Below are positions 24,747 through 33,951 of a DNA stretch of 64,000 bases, piece after piece (within the stretch, counting starts at the first letter, position 1; each line of letters starts with the position of its first letter). The notes beneath the pieces are model-generated. The model was not told the DNA's origin. It did not search any database and worked only from the letters and a program-made list of their open reading frames with translations. This DNA comes from Paenibacillus dendritiformis (GTDB taxonomy: Bacteria; Bacillota; Bacilli; Paenibacillales; Paenibacillaceae). The position numbers and the translations under genes were made by a program. Location of the stretch: the NCBI RefSeq assembly GCF_945605565.1, contig NZ_OX216966.1, forward strand, positions 1,415,001-1,479,000, given 5' to 3'.

Positions 24747-25681
24747 AGGCGACCAAAGTCGGCGTGATTATGGGAGGCGTCTCCTCTGAGCGCCAAGTGT
24801 CGCTCATGACGGGGAAGGAAATGATGGCGAATCTGGATGACAAATATGAAGCGGTACCCATTGAACTGAATTCCACGGAGGAGCTTATCGGCAAGGTCAA
24901 AGGGATCGATATCGCCCTGTTGGCTTTGCATGGCAAATACGGCGAGGACGGGACAGTGCAGGGCACGCTGGAGACGCTCGGCATCCCCTATACAGGATCA
25001 GGCGTCTTATCCAGCAGCCTGTGTATGGATAAAGAGCTGACGAAGAAAATCATCCGCTTCGAGGGATTGGCGACCCCGGACTGGATGCTGATTGCTTCGC
25101 TCGATGAGCTGGACACGGCGGAAGCCGGCCGCCGGCTTGGCTATCCCGTCGTCGTGAAGCCGAATACGGGCGGCTCCAGCATCGGCGTGCAGATCGCGGA
25201 CGGCCCGGACCGTCTGCGTCAAGCCGTGGCGGACGCGCTGGCGTGGGACCGTGAGGTGCTGCTGGAGCAATATGTCGCCGGCGACGAAATTACGTGCGCG
25301 GTGCTGAATGGAACGCTGCTGCCTACCGTATCGATTAAGGCCAAGGCTCATTTCTTCGATTATTCGTCCAAATATTGCGACGGCGGGGCGGAGGAGGAAG
25401 TCATCGAATTGCCGGAGCCGTGCGGCACGGCGGTTCGCGAGGCGGCACTCCGAATCTATCAGGCCATGAAGTGCAGCGTGTATGCCCGCATCGACATGAT
25501 GCTTGCCGATGGGATTCCCTATGTACTCGAAGTGAACACGCTTCCGGGGTTGACCAAGAACAGCTTGCTCCCGAAAAGCGCCAAAGCGGCGGGCCTTTCT
25601 TACAGCCGGCTGCTGGATGAAATCATAACGCATTCCTTGCGGGCAAGAAAGACAGAAGAAGCAGGTCTCCCTGGGCGGTAA
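24743..25681 (+). CDS. ddl: D-alanine--D-alanine ligase
   Basis: ATP-grasp ligase of 312 residues making the D-Ala-D-Ala dipeptide of peptidoglycan. Motifs include MGGVSSERQVSLMTG (Glu contact for the first D-Ala), LHGKYGEDGTVQGTLE, the Lys/Gly-rich loop VVKPNTGGSSIGVQ, and the metal and substrate end LEVNTLPGLTKNSLLPKSA. The family usually has YTGSG(V)LASALSMDK, seen here as YTGSGVLSSSLCMDK, consistent with D-Ala as the second substrate rather than D-Lac. The ATG overlaps the MocR stop. The coding end runs into the terminator hairpin. Many Paenibacillus carry more than one ddl; this one is regulator-linked. Confidence 0.93.
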   Translation: MKATKVGVIMGGVSSERQVSLMTGKEMMANLDDKYEAVPIELNSTEELIGKVKGIDIALLALHGKYGEDGTVQGTLETLGIPYTGSGVLSSSLCMDKELTKKIIRFEGLATPDWMLIASLDELDTAEAGRRLGYPVVVKPNTGGSSIGVQIADGPDRLRQAVADALAWDREVLLEQYVAGDEITCAVLNGTLLPTVSIKAKAHFFDYSSKYCDGGAEEEVIELPEPCGTAVREAALRIYQAMKCSVYARIDMMLADGIPYVLEVNTLPGLTKNSLLPKSAKAAGLSYSRLLDEIITHSLRARKTEEAGLPGR

Positions 25682-25704
25682 CGCCTGGAGATCTGCTTCT
25701 TTGT
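25657..25704. terminator. Terminator overlapping the end of ddl
   Basis: The stem AGAAGCAGGTCTCC pairs with a near-complementary arm ending CTGCTTCT at 25700 (a few central mismatches, GTAA loop), followed by TTGTT. It lies partly within the last ddl codons and between convergent genes, so it may serve both. Confidence 0.65.
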
Positions 25705-25729
25705 TGACGAAGGTTTTTCATGAACAAGC

Positions 25730-27583
25730 CTATGGAGCATAATGAATGACCATCTCAGACACTTGCTTTTCCCAGGAGTCGCTGCCGGACAGCTCGACCT
25801 TCAAATAGTTGGTGCCGGCGGGCAGCTCGGTTTGCGGCGTGTACACTTTTCTGTACCATTTGCTTCCCTTGTATACTCCCGGGGTGCTGACATGGACGAC
25901 GGGCGTCCAGCTCTGGTTGTCGGTTGAGGTATAGAAGGCGATGCCGTCCCATACGCTGAATTGATAGAGGCTGGCGATGAAGGAGGTAATGTTCGGCAGC
26001 TCATAGATGAAGCTCTCGGTCGTGCCGCTGGTCCGCTTTACCCGTGACCTGTCTCCGTCAAAATAGGAGGGGTTGGAGGAATCGAGCGTCAATCCGTCTG
26101 TATGGGAAAAGGTGTTGGACCAGTCATCCAGGTCGTCGGTCAAGACCTGCTCTTCCGGATCGGGCGCCGAACCGTTCTGCCCGACGAAGGTGACGACGCT
26201 CTTCGGCGCGACGATCGCCTGGAACTTGCCGTTGATGAGAGGGACGTTGTGCCCCTGCGCAAGGCTCAAGCTGTTGTTCGTCACATAGGGCGTCAGTCGG
26301 CCCGCCGTGAATCCGTTCGGCACGACGTTCAGCTCGGCCGTCGCATCGCTGTCGTTCACCGCGACGATCGTGAAGCTGCCGGTGGCCGGATCTTTGTATG
26401 CCGATACATGAACGCCCGGCTTCGGATTCGCGGTCGCGCCGATGCGCACGTACCCCGGCTTGATATATTTGCTGTAGTTGCCGAACGTGTAGTAGCGCTT
26501 CGTCAATTGATACGTATTCGTATCCTTGTATACGTTGATCAGCCCCTCGTCATTGCTCCCCGGAATGGCCCCGGTCCAGTACATCCACGCATTGACCTGG
26601 GCCTTGGTCATGAAGTCATGAATCTGGCGGGCGAACTTCAGACCGGAGGTCATGCCCGGATCGTAGGAATCGACCTTGGACACCTCGGTCATCCAGACTC
26701 GCTTCCCCTTCGCTTGGGCGGTGGTGAACGGCGCGGTCGGCAGCTCGACGCCGATGACCGGCACGGGGTAGTTATGGCCGGCGACGATGTCGATCCGATC
26801 CGCGGAAGCCGGGTCGTTCAGCGCATCCTTCATCAGATCCTCCGACCACCAGGAAGGCTCGCCGACGATCACCTTCGTGTCCTGCACGCCATGGTTGATC
26901 ATTTCCTGCTTCAAATAATCCTTCAAAAACACTTGAATCTGCGTCGAATTCCATTCGGCCGAGTCCCAAGGGAGGAAGGTCATCGAGTTCGGCTCGTTGG
27001 CGATGGAGATGCCATACAGATCAAGGCCGAACTGCTGCTCATATTCCTTGATGAACGTGGAGAGCAGAACCGCGAAATCGCCGTAGTTCTCTTTTTTAAG
27101 ATATCCGCCGTTGGTCGTGGAGTTATTAGACTTCATCCAGGCCGGCGGGCTCCAGGTGCTGGCGATAAGCTTATGCACGCCTCTCGCCTGCGCTTGCTGC
27201 ATCACCCATACCTGGTCGGGACGGGCCTGGAAGTCATATTGACCGGGAGCCGGATTGAAGGCGGGGAAGACCGCGCCCCGGAAAATCGACACGCCGATAC
27301 CGGTAACTTGATCGAACAGACGATCCATCACTTCGCTGCGCACCGGCTCCGGCAAATCATAGATGGCGTCCGACCAGCCGGCCTGGGACACCCCGAACCC
27401 GTCGATCTCCTGCTTCACGTCATTCCAACCGATATAGACATCCGAAGCCGCGGCGGCCTCCGCCATGTCGGATGATTCCGCCGGGTCCGCCCATACCGTG
27501 AACGGCAGTGCCCAGACCATGGTGACCAGCATCGTTAGCGCCGTGCCGGCGCTCAACAGGGAGTGGAGGAGCTTGCTTCTCAT
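25730..27583 (-). CDS. Secreted GH30 glycosidase (xylanase/glucuronoxylanase-like) with C-terminal module
   Basis: Exported glycoside hydrolase family 30 enzyme, about 617 residues, after a signal peptide (about 1-33). The barrel (about 50-360) starts QEIDGFGVSQAGWSDAIYDL and carries the acid/base Glu197 in GISIANEPNS and the nucleophile Glu300 in RVWMTEVSK. A side beta domain follows to about 455 (GSFTIVAVNDSDATAELNVV). A C-terminal beta-sandwich of about 130 residues (DDLDDWSNTFSHTDGLTL to the end) is probably a carbohydrate-binding module. The likely substrate is plant xylan. The ATG at 27583 has AAAGGTGG upstream. Confidence 0.88.
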   Translation of the reverse strand: MRSKLLHSLLSAGTALTMLVTMVWALPFTVWADPAESSDMAEAAAASDVYIGWNDVKQEIDGFGVSQAGWSDAIYDLPEPVRSEVMDRLFDQVTGIGVSIFRGAVFPAFNPAPGQYDFQARPDQVWVMQQAQARGVHKLIASTWSPPAWMKSNNSTTNGGYLKKENYGDFAVLLSTFIKEYEQQFGLDLYGISIANEPNSMTFLPWDSAEWNSTQIQVFLKDYLKQEMINHGVQDTKVIVGEPSWWSEDLMKDALNDPASADRIDIVAGHNYPVPVIGVELPTAPFTTAQAKGKRVWMTEVSKVDSYDPGMTSGLKFARQIHDFMTKAQVNAWMYWTGAIPGSNDEGLINVYKDTNTYQLTKRYYTFGNYSKYIKPGYVRIGATANPKPGVHVSAYKDPATGSFTIVAVNDSDATAELNVVPNGFTAGRLTPYVTNNSLSLAQGHNVPLINGKFQAIVAPKSVVTFVGQNGSAPDPEEQVLTDDLDDWSNTFSHTDGLTLDSSNPSYFDGDRSRVKRTSGTTESFIYELPNITSFIASLYQFSVWDGIAFYTSTDNQSWTPVVHVSTPGVYKGSKWYRKVYTPQTELPAGTNYLKVELSGSDSWEKQVSEMVIHYAP

Positions 27584-27839
27584 GAACAACCACCTTTCCG
27601 TGTGCCGATATGTGATTCATTGCATGTATATCATTTTTTGCAGAGACTATTCGCGCTTTTGCAAAACTTATTGAACTCGGCCGTGAGCGCACGCCGGCAG
27701 GGAGCCTATTATGGCGATTGGGTAAGCGGAAAGGACGGAATGTCCCTGACAGATGGCATTGGAGATGCATTATATGTAAAAACCGAAAGAAGGGGCTTTG
27801 ACTAATGCGCCCGTACAAGGGCTAGGGGAGTGGTGCGTG

Positions 27840-28658
27840 ATGAAGAAATGCATTGTGTTCGCCAACTGCCATGGCATTCCGATTCGCCAATATTTGGCTT
27901 CGTCGGCGACGTTCCGCCAATTCTACGAGTTGGTAGAGGTGCCGATGATCCAGGTATGCAATCAGGCCACCGGCATCGGCGATCACCTGTTGAACCAATG
28001 CGATCTGTTCATCTATATGAGAACGAGCGATGCCTTCGGGCCTTATCTGTCCACCGACTATATATTGACCAGACTGCCGGACCGCTGCATCCGCATCAGC
28101 ATCGGCAATGCTTTTTTCATGTCCTATTATCCTCAATTCATCCCGGACAATAAGGAGCCGTTGTTCGCCTATGCGGATCAGAATGTCATCCGCCTGCTGC
28201 AAGCGGGAGTAAGCAAGGAGATGATTATCGCCCTCTTGTCGGACGAGAATTTATACTCCGCTCCGTTCTTGCATCAATATCATGATGATTTCATGCTCAA
28301 TTTGCGGAGCCGGGAAGCGGGAATCGATATCCCTCTGGCCGATTTCATCGAACAGAACTACCGGCACAATCATTTATTCGCCACGATATGCCATCCGCGG
28401 TTCCAGATCATACGGTACTTGGCGATGAACATTTTGGAACGGATTCATATTTCAGGTCAGGAGATTGCGCATGTCGTTCACGACACGGCCTTCCTCGAGC
28501 TGATTCACCCGATCTACCCAAGCGTCATCAAGCATCTGGGACTGAGCTTCGTGCGGCCGGAAGACCGGGTGTACACCTTGGGCGGTGAAATTCTGACCTT
28601 CCCGGAATATATTTCGCGGTATGTCGATTATCATGCGCAGGCGATGAGGGGGAGCTAG
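27840..28658 (+). CDS. WcbI-like polysaccharide acetyltransferase family protein
   Basis: Cytoplasmic protein of 272 residues resembling WcbI, a capsule-biosynthesis protein with an SGNH-like fold and acetyl-CoA/CoA binding. It opens MKKCIVFANCHGIPIRQYLASS, the family-typical 'xNCqG' start, and later has NQCDLFIYMRTSD and FFMSYYPQFIPD. No glycan cluster surrounds it, so the substrate is unclear. The internal ATG is used because AGGGGAG lies 10 bases upstream; the longest frame adds 14 non-conserved residues. Family assignment is from recognition of the motif pattern. Confidence 0.7.
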   Translation: MKKCIVFANCHGIPIRQYLASSATFRQFYELVEVPMIQVCNQATGIGDHLLNQCDLFIYMRTSDAFGPYLSTDYILTRLPDRCIRISIGNAFFMSYYPQFIPDNKEPLFAYADQNVIRLLQAGVSKEMIIALLSDENLYSAPFLHQYHDDFMLNLRSREAGIDIPLADFIEQNYRHNHLFATICHPRFQIIRYLAMNILERIHISGQEIAHVVHDTAFLELIHPIYPSVIKHLGLSFVRPEDRVYTLGGEILTFPEYISRYVDYHAQAMRGS

Positions 28659-28742
28659 AACCGTGCCGTGCTGTAGACTGGCGAGATTCCAGCGGCTTGA
28701 TCCGGGACTAGATTTTTTCCAGTCGAAAAGAGTGATAATAAT

Positions 28743-28774
28743 AGCCGTTTCTTCCTGGACAGAAAGAAACGGCT
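28743..28774. terminator. Hairpin between convergent WcbI-like and toxin genes
   Basis: A perfect 11-bp stem AGCCGTTTCTT/AAGAAACGGCT with a 10-base loop sits 20 bases after the minus-strand toxin stop. Neither strand has a solid T-run, but position and strength fit a bidirectional terminator. Confidence 0.55.
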
Positions 28775-28794
28775 GGAGAGCCTAGGAGAAATGA

Positions 28795-29811
28795 TCAATC
28801 AAGGTCAATGGGAACTGTACGTTGATTTACAAGCCGGGCATTCTTCGCATCCGTCACATCATAGGTTGTGACGATTAGCTCGGCGCCAATTACGCCGGAA
28901 AAAGAACCTTTCCCGGTTACTTCAACAGAAGAATAGGCATTAGCCGCAGCTCCGTATCCGCTTGTCGTAATCTGAACTCCGGCATTTTTGATTTCTTGCT
29001 GCTGACTGGCTGTCAGGCCGGCATAATGTCTCCCCAGAAAATTGTCGTAGGTGAATTTCTTGCTATCTTGCATGCCCATCCAACCCGTATATATGCCGGT
29101 CGCGTTGATGATGCTGCGATTTGCCATCGTGCTTCCCGTCCGGCCTGTAAATACGACATCTCCGCGATACGTCCTTTGACTGAACTCCACTATCGTTTTA
29201 TATGTTTTATGCGGGGGAACCTTCACGGGCTGCGACGGGACTTCCAACGTGTAGGATTCACTTGTTGTATGGGTTTCCGTACTGCCTGTGTTGTACTCCA
29301 GGTTGAGTTTGCCTGCGCCCTCCAAAATTAACGGAAGAATGAATTTATTGCCGAGATCCCCGGCTCCGCCAACCTTGAATCCGCTGGACATACTGGTTGA
29401 ATTGGATTCTGTATACGTCTTGGAGTATTTCAGGGTGTTGAAGGTTTGCTCCTCATCCAAAGTATTTGGAAATGTGTTTTCTCCGATAAATACAGGCATC
29501 GTTGAATCATAGTGTATATTTTCCGTTCTCGCCTCAATCGACAGGTCGATTACAGGCGTAACGCTATCCGGATTCGCTCGAAGCGTGTATCTAAAACCGT
29601 TACTTTCCGGGTTGGCAACCGTATTTGCCAGATGATTTTTATAATAATACGTGCCTACCTTTTTAAGCACTTCATTGACATCTACGATCCCGATGCTTTT
29701 TTCCTGGGCAATCGATGCTTCGGCATAAGCCTGGGGCGGCACGGAAGCGCTTCCAAGCATAAGCGCAGAAAGCCCGATAACAAGACCATTTCTCAGAACA
29801 TGTTTTCTCAT
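28795..29811 (-). CDS. Secreted ETX/MTX2-family beta-pore-forming toxin
   Basis: Exported protein of 338 residues with a signal peptide cleaved near PPQAYA-EAS. The mature part has the aerolysin-like ETX/MTX2 layout. A central Ser/Thr-rich stretch (KTYTESNSTSMSSGFKVGG, GNKFILPLILEGAGKL and NTGSTETHTTSESYTLEVPSQ) forms the membrane-insertion hairpin and its flanking strands, and VPPHKTYKTIVEFSQRTYRG is a family hallmark. Such toxins make heptameric pores in host membranes; epsilon toxin and mosquitocidal Mtx2/3 are relatives. GGAGGGG lies before the ATG. The host target is unknown. AT-rich relative to core genes. Confidence 0.85.
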   Translation of the reverse strand: MRKHVLRNGLVIGLSALMLGSASVPPQAYAEASIAQEKSIGIVDVNEVLKKVGTYYYKNHLANTVANPESNGFRYTLRANPDSVTPVIDLSIEARTENIHYDSTMPVFIGENTFPNTLDEEQTFNTLKYSKTYTESNSTSMSSGFKVGGAGDLGNKFILPLILEGAGKLNLEYNTGSTETHTTSESYTLEVPSQPVKVPPHKTYKTIVEFSQRTYRGDVVFTGRTGSTMANRSIINATGIYTGWMGMQDSKKFTYDNFLGRHYAGLTASQQQEIKNAGVQITTSGYGAAANAYSSVEVTGKGSFSGVIGAELIVTTYDVTDAKNARLVNQRTVPIDLD

Positions 29812-29865
29812 TGTGTATCCCCTCCATTGAGTATGCTGCTGATTTCGCTCCCTAAGCCTCCTTTC

Positions 29866-30003
29866 CTTCGGGTTAAGGTTATCGTAGCACGGCTGCCGTT
29901 TCCTCATCACATAAGGATTGTTATATATTGTTTCAATCATGTTAATAGCCCGGGATAAGCAGAGAACGAGCGCCCCCTGCACAGTTCAGGGGGCGCTCGC
30001 CGC
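29866..30003 (-). promoter_or_regulatory. Toxin expression block, copy 1 (promoter plus hairpin)
   Basis: About 138 bases nearly identical to the block at 31033-31157 before the second toxin. Read on the minus strand it holds a 13-bp perfect hairpin CGAGCGCCCCCTG/CAGGGGGCGCTCG (29967-29979 with 29987-29999). Then come TTGAAA and TATGTG separated by 17 bases, the likely -35 and -10, with the conserved spacer end ATAACAATCC. The hairpin also lies about 40 bases after the stop of the upstream toxin gene and may terminate it. Confidence 0.65.
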
Positions 30004-30039
30004 ACGTTCATCCTATTAGATTGATGGTGACCATCCTCA

Positions 30040-31011
30040 TTAGTTTTTCTCTACCAATTTATGATTTTTCCAATCTAGTATATATGTTGTAGTAAAGGTT
30101 GAATAGGAGGTGTCTTTTTCATTGCTTCCTGCCCAATAACCAAGACCAAATAGTTCACTATGCCATTGCAGCTTATAACTGTCTTGCGTTCTGCCTAAAT
30201 GTACAGTTAATTCAGATAAGGAATCCGTTTTATCGGCAATGACAACGGCGACAACGGCAGGAGAAAAGCTGTAAGCCGCTAAAGCAGGCATCTGATCGCT
30301 GGAAAGAAAATTATCTTTTGCCCAGACTTGGCCGTTACGAGATTTACTAAAAAGCTCATTGCCATAAGTAACCGTAAATGAATCCCTATTATACGGTCCC
30401 CATCCTTGGTTCATCGCGGAAACAAAAGGAACTGTCCATTCCACCTTTTTATTGGTATCGGTTTTTAAAATCGTTTTGTAGTCTGCTTGTTCATAAGAAA
30501 CGGAGGTTGACCAATTGTTACTGCTATTGGGGATGCTGCCTATTGTACCGCCAATGGTATATCCAATGGTAGATGATACCGTTTTTTTATCGATGGTATT
30601 CGTAGGAGCTACCTTGAAAAAATCCCCGCTTCCGTTTAATTCCATGGCTACCCGATAAGAAGATGCCCAATGCATTGTCGCTCTATAATACCCTGGATAC
30701 GAATCCTGTTCAGGAAAAGAGATTTTTCTGTCCGCATCAATGTTGCTTCCTTCTGTAGTGATGACCGCAATTTGTTTATTACTGTGGGGATCGTCAATAA
30801 AGGCAGCAGAAAGAGAGGTTTTTATTTTTTCATTGCCAAACCTTGTAGACAAGTTATTGTATACCTTTGCGCCTTGTCCGATATCGATGGGAGAATTTTT
30901 CGCTACTTGCGCAGAGATGGATGCTCCATTTAAGGTTAGAGAACCTAGTAAAATGGCAACTGCAGTTATACTTTTAATAAATAGGGGTGATCTTTTTTTC
31001 TTTTTTAGCAT
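30040..31011 (-). CDS. Secreted leukocidin/hemolysin-family beta-barrel toxin
   Basis: Exported protein of 323 residues with a signal peptide ending near ASISA. The mature sequence fits the alpha-hemolysin/leukocidin/CytK superfamily. It has an N-terminal latch and cap (GAKVYNNLSTRFGNEKIKTSLSAAFIDDPHSNKQIAVITTEGS), a glycine-rich stem region (SSTIGYTIGGTIGSIPNSSNNWSTSVSYEQADYKT), and the rim and end motif LQWHSELFGLGYWAGSNEKD followed by FTTTYILDWKNHKLV. The ATG at 31011 follows GGAG by 8 bases; a GTG three codons earlier is the alternative. It is a different family from its neighbour but shares its promoter block. Confidence 0.85.
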   Translation of the reverse strand: MLKKKKRSPLFIKSITAVAILLGSLTLNGASISAQVAKNSPIDIGQGAKVYNNLSTRFGNEKIKTSLSAAFIDDPHSNKQIAVITTEGSNIDADRKISFPEQDSYPGYYRATMHWASSYRVAMELNGSGDFFKVAPTNTIDKKTVSSTIGYTIGGTIGSIPNSSNNWSTSVSYEQADYKTILKTDTNKKVEWTVPFVSAMNQGWGPYNRDSFTVTYGNELFSKSRNGQVWAKDNFLSSDQMPALAAYSFSPAVVAVVIADKTDSLSELTVHLGRTQDSYKLQWHSELFGLGYWAGSNEKDTSYSTFTTTYILDWKNHKLVEKN

Positions 31012-31032
31012 ATGCTCCACTCCATTCTTTTT

Positions 31033-31157
31033 CTTCGGGTTAAGATTTACTGTAGCATAGCTGCTGTCGCCTCACCGCATAAGGATTGTTATATTTTGTA
31101 GCAATCATGTTAAAACAAAAACGAGCGCCCCCTGCACAGTTCAGGGGGCGCTCGCCG
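31033..31157 (-). promoter_or_regulatory. Toxin expression block, copy 2 (promoter plus hairpin)
   Basis: Second copy of the block described at 29866. The hairpin arms are at 31122-31134 and 31142-31154 with the same CACAGTT loop, and here a run of five T residues follows on the minus strand, as in a true intrinsic terminator. The promoter elements read TTGCTA and TATGCG at the same 17-base spacing. Confidence 0.65.
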
Positions 31158-31205
31158 TTGTATGATCAACCTAGGGGATTGATTGAGACAGTTTTTTTCA
31201 AAACA

Positions 31206-31308
31206 ATAGACCGCCCCGGTCAAGGCTCGGTCTATTTCAACTTCCGATAGCCACCGCCTTTGAAGCGGCTGCCATGCAAGGGAAGCAGCTGCAACTGCTT
31301 CCCTTTTT
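31206..31308. terminator. Two hairpins downstream of hemL
   Basis: The stem AATAGACCG/CGGTCTATT (31206-31214 with 31229-31237) is followed on the minus strand by TGTTTTG and fits termination of hemL. A second stem AAGGGAAGCAG/CTGCTTCCCTT (31278-31288 with 31295-31305) has its T-run on the + strand. Between them and the toxin block no gene is seen. Confidence 0.6.
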
Positions 31309-31381
31309 AGTGTATTCCCTAATATCTAATTCCATTCTACTTGAAAAAACGTTACCTTTTTCAAGTCTTCATGCCTATGAA

Positions 31382-32698
31382 TCAGAGCTTCATGCGGCGG
31401 AACGATTCATGCGCCGCTTCGATCGTCCGGTCGATGTCCTCGCCGGTATGCGCGGTCGTCAGGAACCAGGCCTCATACTTCGAAGGCGCGAGGCAGATGC
31501 CCTGGTCGAGCATATGGCGGAAGAAGGCGGCGAAGGCCTCGCTGTCTGTGTCCTGCGCTTCCTCGTAGTTCGTCACCGGATGATCGCAGAAATGCGTCGA
31601 GAACGATCCGCGAATCCGGTTGATCGTGAGCGGAATGCCGTAACGGTCGGCTCCTTCCTGAATGCCTTCCGTCAGGCGGATGGTCAGTTCCTCCATGCGC
31701 TCGTAGATTCCGGGCTCGGAGAGCACCTCCAGGCAAGCGATGCCTGCCGAGATCGAGGCAGGGTTGCCAGCCATCGTGCCTGCCTGATAGGCAGGGCCGA
31801 GCGGCGCGACCTGCTCCATGACCTGCTTCCGTCCGCCGTAGGCGCCGATCGGCAGCCCGCCGCCGATAATCTTGCCCATCGCGGTCAGATCCGGCTCGAT
31901 GGCCGCATGTTCCGGGAAGGCGGCGTACGTCTGCGCCGAGCCGTAATGGAAGCGGAACGCGCTGATGACCTCGTCGTAGATGACGAGGGAGCCATTGGCG
32001 CGCGCGAGCCGGCAGAGCCCTTCCAGGAAGCCGGGCTTCGGCATGACCATGCCGAAGTTGCCCACGATGGGCTCGACCATGACGGCGGCCACATCGTCGC
32101 CCCAGCGCTCAAGCGCTACCTGCAGGGCCTCCAGGTCATTGAACGGCACGGTAATGACCTCTTGGGCGATGCTGGCCGGAATGCCGGCGCTGTCCGGCAC
32201 GCCCAGCGTGGACGGGCCCGAGCCGGCCGCCACGAGCACGAGGTCGGAGTGGCCGTGATAGCAGCCGGCGAACTTGATGACCTTCTCGCGCTTCGTGTAG
32301 GCGCGGGCGACCCGGATCGTCGTCATGACGGCTTCGGTGCCGGAGTTGACGAAGCGGACCTTGTCCATGGAAGGGACCGCTTCCTTCAGCATGCGGGCCA
32401 GCTTGATCTCCAGCTCGGTCGGCGTACCGTAGAGCGTGCCGTTCCGGGCGGCACGCACGATCGCTTCCGTCACGTGAGGATGGGCATGCCCCGTAATAAT
32501 CGGGCCGTAAGCGGCCAAATAATCGATGTACCGGTTCCCGTCCACATCCCAGAAATGAGCGCCCTGCGCGCGCTCCATGAAGACGGGAGCGCCGCCGCCG
32601 ACCGCCTTGAAGGAGCGGGACGGGCTGTTCACGCCTCCGACGATATGCTGCAGCGCTTCTTCATACAATTGGGCGGAACGTTGTCGGTTCGTAGTCAT
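31382..32698 (-). CDS. hemL: Glutamate-1-semialdehyde 2,1-aminomutase
   Basis: PLP enzyme of 438 residues converting glutamate-1-semialdehyde to 5-aminolevulinate, the first committed tetrapyrrole intermediate. Motifs: [15 protein letters not shown] at the start, [20 protein letters not shown], the PLP lysine K276 in [19 protein letters not shown], and [16 protein letters not shown]. The gene overlaps the LCP gene by ATGA and no other hem gene is near, so it may be the second paralogue (GsaB-like) rather than the hem-operon copy. That choice is inference. Confidence 0.92.
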   Translation of the reverse strand: MTTNRQRSAQLYEEALQHIVGGVNSPSRSFKAVGGGAPVFMERAQGAHFWDVDGNRYIDYLAAYGPIITGHAHPHVTEAIVRAARNGTLYGTPTELEIKLARMLKEAVPSMDKVRFVNSGTEAVMTTIRVARAYTKREKVIKFAGCYHGHSDLVLVAAGSGPSTLGVPDSAGIPASIAQEVITVPFNDLEALQVALERWGDDVAAVMVEPIVGNFGMVMPKPGFLEGLCRLARANGSLVIYDEVISAFRFHYGSAQTYAAFPEHAAIEPDLTAMGKIIGGGLPIGAYGGRKQVMEQVAPLGPAYQAGTMAGNPASISAGIACLEVLSEPGIYERMEELTIRLTEGIQEGADRYGIPLTINRIRGSFSTHFCDHPVTNYEEAQDTDSEAFAAFFRHMLDQGICLAPSKYEAWFLTTAHTGEDIDRTIEAAHESFRRMKL

Positions 32699-33705
32699 GG
32701 GGATGTATCTCCTTTATTGTCGTTGTTTTCTCCCGATGCGGAGTCCTCGATCTTGTCGTTCAGAGCATCTTGAATGTACTGCTTCAGCCGGTCTTTGTCC
32801 AGGACTTGGAGCACGGCGGACTGATTGACCATCAGGTCCGCCACATTGTCCATCGGCGGAAGCTGATGGCTCGGACCGATCGTACTGTCATATCCGAGCG
32901 CGGCGAGCTTAATGAGATCATCGGCGGTCAGATTGGTCTCCACATAAGGGGAGACTTTATTGATGAGCGTCGGAAGCTGGATGATCGACCAGGCGGACTT
33001 GAGCTTGGTGGCCACCGCCGTCAGCAGCTCGCGCTGCCGCTTCGTGCGCGCGAAGTCGGACATGGCGTCATACCGGAACCGGACGTACATAAGCGCGGTC
33101 TCTCCGTTCAAGATCTGTTTTCCTTTTTTCAGATTAATATCGAATTCGTGGTTGTCCGCCTTGCTCGTATACTTCATATCCTTCTCGACATCGAATTCCA
33201 CCCCGCCAATCGCATCGATCAGCTGGATGAAGCCTTGAAAATCGGTATACACGTAATACTGGACATCCAATCCGGTCAGATTGCCGACCGTCTTCATGGC
33301 GAGCTCCGGTCCGCCGTAAGCGAGAGCCGCATTGATGCGATCCTGGCCGAACCCGGGAATATCGACGTACGTATCCCGCAGAATGGAGAACAGATGCGCT
33401 TTGTTCGTGGCGGGATCGAATGAAGCGAGCAGCAGCGAATCGGAGCGAGGCACCTCATCCGGCTTCATCCCCCGCGAGTCGCCGCCCAGCAGCAAAATAT
33501 TGACGCGCTCCGAGCCTTCCCACTTCGGAGGCTCGACCTCCTTCGGTTTGGGGAGCTTGTTCACGACAGGCGCGAAGCGGGACTGATCCGGCGGCTTCTG
33601 AAGGCTGTTCAGACTATTGTACATCGCCCAGATGTAGTAACCGACGCTGCCAATGAGCAGTACGAGCAATACAACGAGTGAGTGCTTCCAATACTTTTTG
33701 ATCAT
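32695..33705 (-). CDS. LytR-CpsA-Psr (LCP) family cell-wall polymer transferase
   Basis: Membrane-anchored protein of 336 residues: a short cytoplasmic start, one helix (about 9-28), then an extracellular LCP domain with [55 protein letters not shown] and [22 protein letters not shown]. The Arg/Asp residues bind polyprenyl-pyrophosphate. LCP enzymes attach teichoic or other anionic polymers to peptidoglycan. The C-terminal tail is acidic and disordered. The ATG at 33705 has AAAGGACC upstream and precedes the membrane helix. It is coupled to hemL and divergent from an ABC exporter. Confidence 0.92.
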   Translation of the reverse strand: MIKKYWKHSLVVLLVLLIGSVGYYIWAMYNSLNSLQKPPDQSRFAPVVNKLPKPKEVEPPKWEGSERVNILLLGGDSRGMKPDEVPRSDSLLLASFDPATNKAHLFSILRDTYVDIPGFGQDRINAALAYGGPELAMKTVGNLTGLDVQYYVYTDFQGFIQLIDAIGGVEFDVEKDMKYTSKADNHEFDINLKKGKQILNGETALMYVRFRYDAMSDFARTKRQRELLTAVATKLKSAWSIIQLPTLINKVSPYVETNLTADDLIKLAALGYDSTIGPSHQLPPMDNVADLMVNQSAVLQVLDKDRLKQYIQDALNDKIEDSASGENNDNKGDTSP

Positions 33706-33951
33706 CGATAGGTCCTTTCCGCATCCGGCGGAGCAGTAAAATGATGGAGTCGTCTCCGGTGCATTCATTCAAGTCGATATACATGCTATATTAATAGGTA
33801 TGGATGTTAGCCCCGCATCTTGTCTATTCATTATAAAATCTTTACGTCGCCAAAATCAATTCGCACGCCGGGCTTGCCCGGGCGACGTGAGCATATACGC
33901 ATGGTCCGCACCGTGGCGGACAACCAATCGGAAAGGGTGAGGCTGACAACG

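Noticed and set aside
26102..27475. Plus-strand open frame of 457 codons
   Set aside because: It lies entirely opposite the GH30 gene and has the composition of a GC-rich shadow frame.
31274..32773. Plus-strand open frame of 499 codons
   Set aside because: It is the antisense of hemL; the minus strand has a complete, motif-rich enzyme and the plus frame is Arg-rich shadow sequence without a ribosome site.
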